NCBI GenBank assembly: GCA_015057205.1 | Contig: SVEW01000148.1 | Location: 1 to 5,271 of the forward strand | DNA length: 5,271 nt | Direction: 5' to 3' | From: Lachnospiraceae bacterium | Lineage (GTDB): Bacteria > Bacillota > Clostridia > Lachnospirales > Lachnospiraceae | Part shown: one piece after another, positions 1-5,271 of the stretch | Layout of the letters: every line of letters begins with the position of its first letter | Position numbering within the stretch: the stretch's first letter is position 1 | Notes under the pieces: generated by a model | The model's database searches: none | The model's input: only the letters and a program-made list of their open reading frames with translations | Told to the model about the DNA's origin: nothing | Program-made: the position numbers and the translations under genes

Positions 1-440
1 GCACTTAAAATGTAAAGGGACAGACGGTCATAATTATTCCAGGAAATGTCCACATACGCTAATACCCCACCTGCAACAAGCATAATGCTGCTAAAAGTCC
101 ATTGCCACCGCAAACAATCAATATGAAACATAGGTGCAATCAAAATCGACATCACGATAAGGGATTGCGGTAAAAAATAGACCGAATGAAAAGAAGCCGT
201 TGATGTCGCAATCATAATAAGCCCTAAAAAAACATACAACATCTGTTCCGACTTCTCTTTAATTCGGTCATTTATTACTAATCCAATAAAAAGGCATGGT
301 AAATAGCATAAAAATGCCCACGCTATGGCCTCAAGCGTATGCTGCCCCTGATATTTCCACTGTGCATATACGATTTCGCCAATTACGGCAATCCCGTACT
401 CCACCATCCATATATAACGACGAGCCTTTCTGGTGCGCAT
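1..440 (-). CDS. Multi-pass membrane protein, N-terminal part (runs off left edge)
   Basis: An open frame starts with ATG at 440 and continues for 146 codons to the left edge without a stop, so the C-terminus is not in the window. The start is supported by a strong GGAGGG ribosome binding site 6 nt upstream. The protein opens with a basic stretch (MRTRKARR), then shows about five hydrophobic segments at roughly residues 9-25, 37-57, 66-84, 89-106 and 115-130, with a sixth perhaps beginning near 138. A charged loop (NDRIKEKSEQ, about 58-67) separates segments two and three. I do not recognise the family. A positively charged N-terminus followed by a bundle of short-looped helices is common in sensor parts of GGDEF, HD-GYP or histidine kinase proteins, but no effector domain is visible, so function is open. 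It lies 44 bp downstream of the ABC transporter ATPase gene on the same strand and has its own promoter candidate, so it may be expressed both alone and by read-through. Confidence 0.75.
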   Translation of the reverse strand, partial: MRTRKARRYIWMVEYGIAVIGEIVYAQWKYQGQHTLEAIAWAFLCYLPCLFIGLVINDRIKEKSEQMLYVFLGLIMIATSTASFHSVYFLPQSLIVMSILIAPMFHIDCLRWQWTFSSIMLVAGGVLAYVDISWNNYDRLSLYILS

Positions 441-446
441 GGTAAT

Positions 447-453
447 CCCTCCT
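447..453 (-). promoter_or_regulatory. Ribosome binding site of the left-edge membrane protein
   Basis: The minus strand reads AGGAGGG ending 6 nt before the ATG at 440, close to the ideal Shine-Dalgarno sequence and spacing, which fixes the start. Its first three bases (451-453) are also the end of the inverted repeat at 451-468, so a hairpin in a read-through transcript would cover part of it. Confidence 0.8.
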
Positions 454-468
454 AACAACAATGTTAGG
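451..468. repeat. Perfect 7-bp inverted repeat between -10 and ribosome binding site
   Basis: On the minus strand CCTAACA (468-462) is followed after 4 nt by TGTTAGG (457-451), a perfect 7-bp dyad. It starts 3 bp downstream of the -10 hexamer and ends inside the Shine-Dalgarno sequence. No run of T follows, so it is not a Rho-independent terminator. With the predicted transcription start falling near 465, a transcript from the local promoter would lack part of the 5' arm, which favours an operator in DNA. A transcript reading through from the ABC operon would carry the whole hairpin and could partly hide the ribosome binding site. Both roles are inference; the dyad itself is seen directly. 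Confidence 0.6.
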
Positions 469-471
469 GGT

Positions 472-480
472 ATTATACCA
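472..480 (-). promoter_or_regulatory. Extended -10 promoter for the left-edge membrane protein
   Basis: The minus strand reads TGGTATAAT from 480 to 472: a perfect TATAAT hexamer preceded by the TGn extension. At 17 bp further upstream the -35 position (about 495-500, inside the last codons of the ATPase gene) reads AGAAAT, a poor match, as expected for an extended -10 promoter that depends little on -35. It lies just past the ATPase stop codon and about 31 bp before the ATG at 440. Confidence 0.6.
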
Positions 481-484
481 CGTT

Positions 485-1222
485 CTACTCTAAAATTTCT
501 AAAATCTGCTTCTTTTTCAGCAAAAATTCAGAATCTAAACAAAAACGCTCTCTATCAAGTCCATTTCGCTCTACCGTAATTTCTTTCACAATTCGACCTG
601 GCTTTCCTGCCATCACATAAATCCGGTCAGACAGCTTAAGTGCTTCATCAATATCGTGCGAAACGAATAATGTCGACAAACGATATTTCTCCATTACGCG
701 AATATACCAGGAATGCATCTGCCCTTTGGTAATCGCATCCAGTGCTGAAAATGGCTCATCAAGCAGCGCCACCCGGTCAGAAAACAAATAGGTTCGAAGA
801 AGTGCCGCTCTTTGTCGCATTCCACCGGAAAGCTGAGCCGGATACTTTTGTTCCGTACCGGCAAGACCAAATTCCGGCAACATACTAAGGGCTTTCTCCT
901 TCGCCTGCTTCCGATTCACACCATGAATAATCAATGGCAAAGATACATTGGTCAAAATGGTTCTATGCGGCAATAGCAAGTCCTTCTGAAGCATATAACT
1001 AACCTGTCCCGGTTTTCCGGTGATATCTTCACCATCCAAAAGCACCTGCCCTGCATCCGGTCGCTCTAAACCGGACAGCACATGAAACAACGTGGATTTT
1101 CCCACGCCACTGCTTCCAACCAGACATACTATTTCGCCTTCATTCAGCTTCAGATTAACATCCTTAATGATTTGCTCGCCCTCAAATGACTGCGCAATAC
1201 CTCGCGCTTCTAATACAGCCAT
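485..1222 (-). CDS. thiZ: ABC importer ATPase, NitT/TauT type, probable ThiZ
   Basis: This 245-residue cytoplasmic ATPase energises import by the permease and binding protein encoded just upstream. All nucleotide-binding motifs are present: Walker A GSSGVGKST (36-44), Q-loop glutamine Q79 in MLQKDLLLPHRT, signature LSGGMRQR (131-138), Walker B VALLDEP with catalytic E156, D-loop SALD (159-162) and switch histidine H189 in VSHDIDEA. The Q-loop context LLPHRT resembles the LLPW-type stretch of the SsuB/TauB/ThiZ branch, and the length fits that branch, with no extra regulatory domain. The ATG at 1222 follows the binding-protein stop by 9 bp and has AAGGAG 5 nt upstream overlapping that stop, which implies translational coupling. 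The ATPase fold is certain. The ThiZ name rests on the neighbouring ThiY-like protein; a related importer for another heterocycle, sulfonate or riboflavin-like compound cannot be excluded from this gene alone. Confidence 0.9.
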   Translation of the reverse strand: MAVLEARGIAQSFEGEQIIKDVNLKLNEGEIVCLVGSSGVGKSTLFHVLSGLERPDAGQVLLDGEDITGKPGQVSYMLQKDLLLPHRTILTNVSLPLIIHGVNRKQAKEKALSMLPEFGLAGTEQKYPAQLSGGMRQRAALLRTYLFSDRVALLDEPFSALDAITKGQMHSWYIRVMEKYRLSTLFVSHDIDEALKLSDRIYVMAGKPGRIVKEITVERNGLDRERFCLDSEFLLKKKQILEILE

Positions 1223-1227
1223 GCTTA

Positions 1228-1233
1228 CTCCTT
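1228..1233 (-). promoter_or_regulatory. Ribosome binding site of thiZ overlapping the thiY stop codon
   Basis: AAGGAG on the minus strand lies 5 nt before the ATG at 1222, and its first two bases belong to the TAA stop (1234-1232) of the binding-protein gene. Ribosomes ending on thiY are thus placed to restart on thiZ. Confidence 0.8.
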
Positions 1234-2266
1234 ATTTCTGCAAATATTCATTAGAAAATCCGGTACCATGCGGAATCTTTTCTTTGACAACACCGTTATC
1301 GTATAACCAGTCATAAAATGCATCCCAGCGCTTTTCATCAATATAACCCCAATATGGTGCATCTGACTGATACTGATCTTTCAACCATTTCTGACTTGCA
1401 AGAACAATATCCTTATCTAACTCCGGAGCTGCCTTCACTAAAATCTCTGCTGCTTCCTCGGGATGTTCCATAGCATACTCATAGCCCTTCTTTGTTGCAC
1501 GCAAAAAGTCTTTGGTTTCCTCCGGACAATCCTTTAAATAATCATCGTTGGCAATGATGACCGGACTATAATAATCAAGTGCTTCATCAAAATCTTTGAA
1601 AAAGAAGAAATCATTCTCTATTCCCTTCTGTTCTAATGCAATACCATCCCACGCATAGTAAATCCATACGTCATCTACCTCTTTGGTCTGTAATGCACTC
1701 GCTACATCTGTAACGGTACTTGGAATCATGGTTACATCCTGAAATTTACCGCCGTCTTTTTCCACCAGATACTTTAACATAGCCTGCTCAATCTCCAGTT
1801 CCCAGGTCGCATACTTCTTACCACACATTCCCTTAGGACTGGTAATTCCATTTCCTTTCAAGGACACAATTCCGGATGTATTGTGCTGAATAATACCGGC
1901 AACCGCCGTAACCGGCAACTGATTATCTCCGGAAAAAGCAGGTACCAGATAGTCCTGGAAATCCACACCAAACTGCGCGCCTCCGGAAGCTACCAGCACA
2001 GCCGCTCCATCCTCCGGTGGCTGTACAACCTTTACCTTCAATCCTGCGTCCTCATAATATCCCTTCTCAATTGCCACATACACACCGGTATGATTGGTAT
2101 TCGGTGTCCAATCAAGAACAAAGGTAACATCCTTTAACTCCTTTGTTTCCTTCTCTTCTGCCTTCTTCTCATCTTCTGTTTTCTTACTTTGCTCTGTCTT
2201 TGCACATGCTACCAATGTACCAACCATCAACATGCACATCATAAAAGTCAATACTTTTCTTCTCAT
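1232..2266 (-). CDS. thiY: ThiY-like substrate-binding lipoprotein (NMT1/THI5-like) of ABC importer
   Basis: The product is a 344-residue extracytoplasmic binding protein that captures the substrate and hands it to the permease. I place the start at ATG 2266, where an AGGAG lies 10 nt upstream and the protein begins with a classic lipoprotein signal: MRRK, a hydrophobic core, and lipobox LVAC with lipidated C21. A longer frame from 2356 would add 30 basic residues overlapping the permease gene and bury the signal peptide, so it is rejected. A charged Lys/Glu linker (about 22-46) leads into the NMT1/THI5-like fold, beginning VTFVLDWTPNTNHTGVYVA (47-65), followed by EKGYYEDAGLKV, VQPPEDG (81-87), ASGGAQFGVDFQD and a C-terminal GFSNEYL. 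These stretches resemble ThiY proteins that bind N-formyl-4-amino-5-aminomethyl-2-methylpyrimidine, a thiamin breakdown product salvaged to HMP. The CCCxC-type cysteine motif of yeast THI5 enzymes is absent, as expected for a binding protein. RibY-type flavin binding is the main alternative. Confidence 0.85.
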   Translation of the reverse strand: MRRKVLTFMMCMLMVGTLVACAKTEQSKKTEDEKKAEEKETKELKDVTFVLDWTPNTNHTGVYVAIEKGYYEDAGLKVKVVQPPEDGAAVLVASGGAQFGVDFQDYLVPAFSGDNQLPVTAVAGIIQHNTSGIVSLKGNGITSPKGMCGKKYATWELEIEQAMLKYLVEKDGGKFQDVTMIPSTVTDVASALQTKEVDDVWIYYAWDGIALEQKGIENDFFFFKDFDEALDYYSPVIIANDDYLKDCPEETKDFLRATKKGYEYAMEHPEEAAEILVKAAPELDKDIVLASQKWLKDQYQSDAPYWGYIDEKRWDAFYDWLYDNGVVKEKIPHGTGFSNEYLQK

Positions 2267-2276
2267 AGTGTTTCTT

Positions 2277-2281
2277 CTCCT
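2277..2281 (-). promoter_or_regulatory. Ribosome binding site deciding the thiY start
   Basis: AGGAG on the minus strand lies 10 nt before the ATG at 2266 and immediately after the permease stop codon (2285-2283). Together with the signal peptide it identifies 2266, not the upstream ATG at 2356, as the true start. Confidence 0.75.
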
Positions 2282-2282
2282 C

Positions 2283-3071
2283 TTAACTTTTGTCGCGTAT
2301 GCGTCGATTCTTCTGTCTCTCCCACGGCATGCAGAGCTTCTGCAGCCCTTCAACACCTTTCATCAGCAATAAGCTAATGATACAAATCAGAAAAATCACC
2401 GCAAACATCTTATCAAATGAATAGGACTTCTTTACGCGTACCATATAAACGCCCAGTCCAAGAAAACCTCCCAGCCATTCTGAAATTACAGCACTCACGA
2501 CAGCGTATGCCGCTGAAATCTTCAACCCGGAAAAAAAGGAGGTCGCTGCACCAAACAATTTCACATGCCAGAATATCTGCACTCTGTTCGCGCCCATACT
2601 GCGCAACAGGTTCAACATATCCGGATCAGCCGCCTTAAATCCTTCTAACAATCCTACTGTTATCGGAAAAAAGGATGTAATCACGACCAACGTAACTTTC
2701 GGCGCCATATCGTATCCCATCCACAACACCAATAACGGCGCAATGGCAATGGTGGGTATGGTTTGTGTCACCACAATAATCGGATAACACGCTTCATACA
2801 AAATAGGAAATGCATCCATCAGAATCGCCACCACAAAGGCCAGCACTATTCCTATCAGCATCCCCACAAAAGCCTCCTGAAGGGTCACTTTCGCATGTTC
2901 ACACAACAGTGGAAAGTCTGTATGAAAAGCCTTCAACACCTTTCCCGGAGACGGTAACATATATTCGGGAACCATGCCCGAATCGCATATTACCCCCCAA
3001 AGAACAATCAATAATACAAACACACCAACCGGTAGCAACTTACTGATTATATTTGGTAATTTCTTTTTCAA
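2283..3071 (-). CDS. thiX: ABC importer permease, NitT/TauT type, probable ThiX
   Basis: This 262-residue inner membrane permease of the BPD_transp_1 family forms, as a likely homodimer, the channel served by the ThiY-like lipoprotein and ThiZ-like ATPase encoded downstream. About six hydrophobic segments are seen, near residues 12-30, 64-86, 95-117, 124-143, 188-208 and 222-240. Between the fourth and fifth lies the cytoplasmic EAA coupling loop, EGFKAADPDMLNLLRSMGAN and following residues (about 143-172), with the characteristic glycine in RSMGAN. The N-terminal LPSPGKVLKAF stretch is typical of SsuC/TauC/ThiX permeases. The start is TTG at 3071: a TAA lies directly upstream in frame, no ATG or GTG is available before the first membrane helix, and an AGGAG sits 12 nt upstream. 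The rare start codon and long spacing suggest modest translation. The gene is first in a three-gene operon, 16 bp before thiY, and has its own promoter. Confidence 0.88.
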   Translation of the reverse strand: MKKKLPNIISKLLPVGVFVLLIVLWGVICDSGMVPEYMLPSPGKVLKAFHTDFPLLCEHAKVTLQEAFVGMLIGIVLAFVVAILMDAFPILYEACYPIIVVTQTIPTIAIAPLLVLWMGYDMAPKVTLVVITSFFPITVGLLEGFKAADPDMLNLLRSMGANRVQIFWHVKLFGAATSFFSGLKISAAYAVVSAVISEWLGGFLGLGVYMVRVKKSYSFDKMFAVIFLICIISLLLMKGVEGLQKLCMPWERQKNRRIRDKS

Positions 3072-3073
3072 TT

Positions 3074-3111
3074 ACTATCACATCTCCTTCATCTGACAAA
3101 CCCATGATAGT
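3074..3111. repeat. 7-bp inverted repeat overlapping the -10 of the importer operon
   Basis: On the minus strand ACTATCA (3111-3105) and TGATAGT (3080-3074) form a perfect 7-bp dyad separated by 24 nt. The upstream arm covers most of the -10 hexamer and the downstream arm lies between the thiX ribosome binding site and its TTG start. The half-site centres are 31 bp apart, about three helical turns, compatible with a regulator bound to both on one DNA face. A 7-bp match at such spacing could also arise by chance. Confidence 0.35.
3084..3088 (-). promoter_or_regulatory. Ribosome binding site of thiX with long spacing to a TTG start
   Basis: AGGAG on the minus strand, within GAAGGAGA, lies 12 nt before the TTG at 3071. 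An ATG at 3083 directly behind it is followed at once by TGA, and a GTG at 3081 is in a different frame, so TTG is the only start that gives the permease. The spacing is longer than the usual 5-9 nt. Confidence 0.65.
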
Positions 3112-3132
3112 GACTTTTTCATAAACTGTCAA
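3104..3132 (-). promoter_or_regulatory. Sigma-A-type promoter of the thiXYZ operon
   Basis: The minus strand reads TTGACA (3132-3127), a perfect -35, then exactly 17 bp, then TATCAT (3109-3104), matching five of six bases of the -10 consensus. Transcription would start near 3097, giving a leader of roughly 25 nt before the TTG at 3071, too short to hold a TPP riboswitch. The promoter lies wholly within the 75-bp gap after the HD-GYP gene, so the importer can be expressed independently of it. Confidence 0.75.
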
Positions 3133-3146
3133 GTAGTTTTACCGTC

Positions 3147-5243
3147 CTAAAAAAACTCAATTTCTGCATCAGGGATATTGTCCTTAATACGAATTGCAGT
3201 CACCTGGGCCTCTTCATGGTTTCTATTAAACAATGCCAATACATGAATGTTCTCATCATACTGAAGCAGTAAATCATACGGTTTTATAAAACTTCGTATC
3301 TGACTAATTTGCTCCTGCGCTTGCGCACGCACCAAAAGCACCTGATAACCAACGCCTCTTTTTTCCATCAGTTTAATGATGTAACAAAGCATACGCACGT
3401 GGGTTGGCTTGGCTATGTGCCGTCCTTCGAGAAGGTCTTTTTGCAATCGATTCTCAAGTTTCGCAGAAACCAGCACGTCCCCTAGCGCATTCGTAGCCAT
3501 GCCATGGGTAATATTCGCACTTAATTCCTTTCTATCCAACAAGCGCACAAACAGTTCCGTCAAAGCCGGATCAAACTGGCTTCCGGCCCCATCTAAAAGA
3601 CTTTTCCTTACCTCTTCATCCGTCAGGCGCTCACGATATACACGATTAGATGTCATGGCATCGTAGCTGTCTGCGATGCTTAATATCCGCGCCACAAGGG
3701 GAATATCGGTATCCGATAGCCCTTCCGGATATCCTGTTCCGTCAAAGCGCTCATGATGATAACGGATTCCATCTAACATTCCCGGAATAATCTCCTCCAT
3801 GGAACTCATAATCTCATAACCAATTTCCACATGTTGCTTCATTAACGAAAACTCTTCTTCCGATAGCTTACCGGATTTATTTAACACCGGATCCGCAACA
3901 CCAATTTTTCCAATGTCATGCACCAATCCAATATAATGCACATTCAAAATGTCCTCTTCCGACAAATCATAATCTGCCGCCATCTCCCTTGCCAGACGTT
4001 CAGCATAAAGTCCCACACGCTCTGAGTGACCGCCTGTATATTCATCTCTGGCATCAATAGCCCCTGCAATGGTCTCAATGGTATTAATGGTCATAATGGT
4101 TTGTTTCTTTTCACGGGCTTTATGCATGCAAATCTCATCATATATGATTTGAATTCCCGTCATATTCATTAATACAATCATGGCCATACAAACTGCTCCG
4201 CCAAAGACATGAAACTGATTCATATAAAAGCCCAAAAGTTCCGCGCTTGCTAACACCACGAAACACACCATTCCAACGGCAGTAAACTTATATTCCCGCA
4301 CTCTGCCCTTTACCACATCACAAATAATATTGATGATGGAAACTACTGCACTGATACCTACCCAAAAAAAGGAAAATATCATCGTACTGTAAAGCTCCAT
4401 TACGCCCCACAAATGCAGTACAACATTTACAAACAACTGTACTAACACCAAAGATTCCAGAAGCAAATAACATTTGTGATATACCTTGTGCTGCACTTCA
4501 TCAAAGTACATGCACGCCAGCGCTCCTATCAACTCCACTGACAAATAGGAAAAATACTGTGATAAGGAAGGTCGTTGATAAATAAACTGACGCAAAGTTG
4601 ATTCGCTCATCACCCAAAGCGCCATGCCTACCATCAAAATACCAAGTCGAAGTCCGGCGCTTCCGTGTACCGTTTCACGTATCAAAAAGAATATGGCAGT
4701 AAGAAAAATGCCGAATATAAGCACCATGATTGCAATGCCATTGATGACCAGTCCTTTTTTGATAACCGGAAACCATACGTTATTTCCGTGTCCTATGGTA
4801 ACTTCGTTAATTACACCCTTTCCTTTCGTGCGAATATGTACTTCGATGGATTTCCCTCCATCTTCCTCATTCAACTCTGTTATCACGTAAGCACTTGGGA
4901 TATAATAAGACATGCCGGAAATACTCTTAGAGGAATACTCCTGCCGTTTCTTTCCATCAATATATACAATCATATCTTCCATAGACGCCCGCATCATGAT
5001 GCTCATTTTGTCCGTCAGTTCCTTGGGAAGTCGATTAACAATAACAACCTCTTTTCCCTTTTTCATTTTCACCGGAAGGGTAAGGGTTTCCTCTTTTCCA
5101 CCACTTACCAAACGCCAGCCCTTATTAAACCGTTGCACCGCAAAAGTTCCCATAGGAGCCTCCTGCTTCGTATTGTTGTCAAACATGGCTATCAAATTTA
5201 AAATGATAATCATAGACACCACGAACAGCACAACGATACGCAC
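3147..5243 (-). CDS. Membrane sensor HD-GYP protein, probable c-di-GMP phosphodiesterase
   Basis: This is a protein of about 698 residues (numbered from GTG 5243). A membrane anchor (about 3-20) is followed by an extracytoplasmic, beta-rich region (about 22-162) that looks like a jelly-roll ligand-binding fold. Seven more hydrophobic segments follow, near 164-188, 197-216, 228-247, 257-280, 286-310, 318-341 and 345-368, an arrangement reminiscent of 7TMR-DISM receptors. The HD-GYP domain spans about 382-570 and has intact metal-site and signature residues: H406 in GGHSERV, H442-D443 in VHDIGKIG, H471, HHERFDGTGYPEG (496-508), D525 in IADSYDAMTS, and GSQFDP (554-559). Family knowledge predicts hydrolysis of c-di-GMP in the cytoplasm, controlled by an external signal. 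A tail of about 125 residues follows and may be a degenerate GGDEF-like domain. The start is uncertain: GTG 5243 has an AGGA 7 nt upstream, but the frame is open to the right edge (VARKIQEDV precedes it). No terminator is seen after the stop. Confidence 0.88.
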   Translation of the reverse strand: MRIVVLFVVSMIIILNLIAMFDNNTKQEAPMGTFAVQRFNKGWRLVSGGKEETLTLPVKMKKGKEVVIVNRLPKELTDKMSIMMRASMEDMIVYIDGKKRQEYSSKSISGMSYYIPSAYVITELNEEDGGKSIEVHIRTKGKGVINEVTIGHGNNVWFPVIKKGLVINGIAIMVLIFGIFLTAIFFLIRETVHGSAGLRLGILMVGMALWVMSESTLRQFIYQRPSLSQYFSYLSVELIGALACMYFDEVQHKVYHKCYLLLESLVLVQLFVNVVLHLWGVMELYSTMIFSFFWVGISAVVSIINIICDVVKGRVREYKFTAVGMVCFVVLASAELLGFYMNQFHVFGGAVCMAMIVLMNMTGIQIIYDEICMHKAREKKQTIMTINTIETIAGAIDARDEYTGGHSERVGLYAERLAREMAADYDLSEEDILNVHYIGLVHDIGKIGVADPVLNKSGKLSEEEFSLMKQHVEIGYEIMSSMEEIIPGMLDGIRYHHERFDGTGYPEGLSDTDIPLVARILSIADSYDAMTSNRVYRERLTDEEVRKSLLDGAGSQFDPALTELFVRLLDRKELSANITHGMATNALGDVLVSAKLENRLQKDLLEGRHIAKPTHVRMLCYIIKLMEKRGVGYQVLLVRAQAQEQISQIRSFIKPYDLLLQYDENIHVLALFNRNHEEAQVTAIRIKDNIPDAEIEFF

Positions 5244-5271
5244 AACGTCTTCCTGTATTTTTCGTGCTACA

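Noticed and set aside
441..484. Dyad at 451-468 as a Rho-independent terminator for the importer operon
   Set aside because: On the minus strand the stem is followed by AGGGATTACC and the start codon rather than a U-tract, so intrinsic termination is unlikely.
2267..2356. Thirty-residue N-terminal extension of the binding protein reaching back into the permease gene
   Set aside because: It would place arginine-rich residues before a textbook lipoprotein signal peptide, has a much better-placed start downstream with its own AGGAG, and covers the coding end of the permease in another frame.
3120..3146. Possible terminator between the HD-GYP gene and the importer operon
   Set aside because: Only a 5-bp AAACT/AGTTT pairing is found, with no G+C-rich stem and no T-run behind it; the region is better explained as the -35 of the importer promoter.
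4665..5201. Plus-strand open frame of 178 codons
   Set aside because: It lies entirely antisense to the well-supported HD-GYP protein, its translation shows no recognisable domain, and its composition is that of a complementary-strand shadow.
1..5271. Mobile elements, CRISPR arrays, tRNA or rRNA genes
   Set aside because: No transposase or integrase frame, no regularly spaced repeats, and no stretch long enough outside coding genes to hold such elements; the only gaps over 20 bp are 44 and 75 bp long.

Overview
The window looks like chromosome of a Gram-positive member of the Bacillota, most likely class Clostridia (a Lachnospiraceae-like gut or anaerobe lineage). This is inferred from the moderately low G+C, the strong AGGAG-type ribosome binding sites, the compact polycistronic layout, the lipoprotein-type binding protein and the large membrane-anchored HD-GYP protein. 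No 16S or other marker gene is present, so the taxonomy is a judgement. All genes lie on the minus strand, so transcription runs from right to left.

Reading in the direction of transcription, positions 5243 to 3147 encode a membrane HD-GYP protein. It has an N-terminal anchor, an extracytoplasmic beta-rich domain, about seven further membrane segments, an HD-GYP c-di-GMP phosphodiesterase domain with its signature intact, and a C-terminal tail that may be a degenerate GGDEF-like domain. Its frame stays open to the right edge, so the true start could lie outside the window. A 75-bp gap follows, holding a near-consensus promoter (TTGACA, 17 bp, TATCAT) and an inverted repeat that overlaps the -10. 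Next comes a three-gene ABC importer operon: permease (3071-2283, TTG start), lipoprotein binding protein (2266-1232) and ATPase (1222-485). Gaps of 16 and 9 bp, with ribosome binding sites on or next to the preceding stop codons, indicate one transcript and translational coupling.

The binding protein belongs to the NMT1/THI5-like group and most resembles ThiY, the binding protein for formylaminopyrimidine, a thiamin pyrimidine precursor. The set is therefore called thiX-thiY-thiZ. No TPP riboswitch can be found in the gap that carries its promoter, so either regulation or substrate may differ from the standard thiamin-salvage case.

After a 44-bp gap with its own extended -10 promoter and a tight inverted repeat reaching into the ribosome binding site, a new membrane protein begins at 440 and runs off the left edge. 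Only 146 residues with about five membrane segments are visible, and its effector domain, if any, is missing.

There is no sign of RNA genes, mobile elements, CRISPR arrays or long repeats. The window is mainly ordinary core or accessory metabolism and signalling. The points most worth a second look are the missing riboswitch, the two similarly placed inverted repeats in the two intergenic gaps, and the C-terminal domain of the HD-GYP protein.
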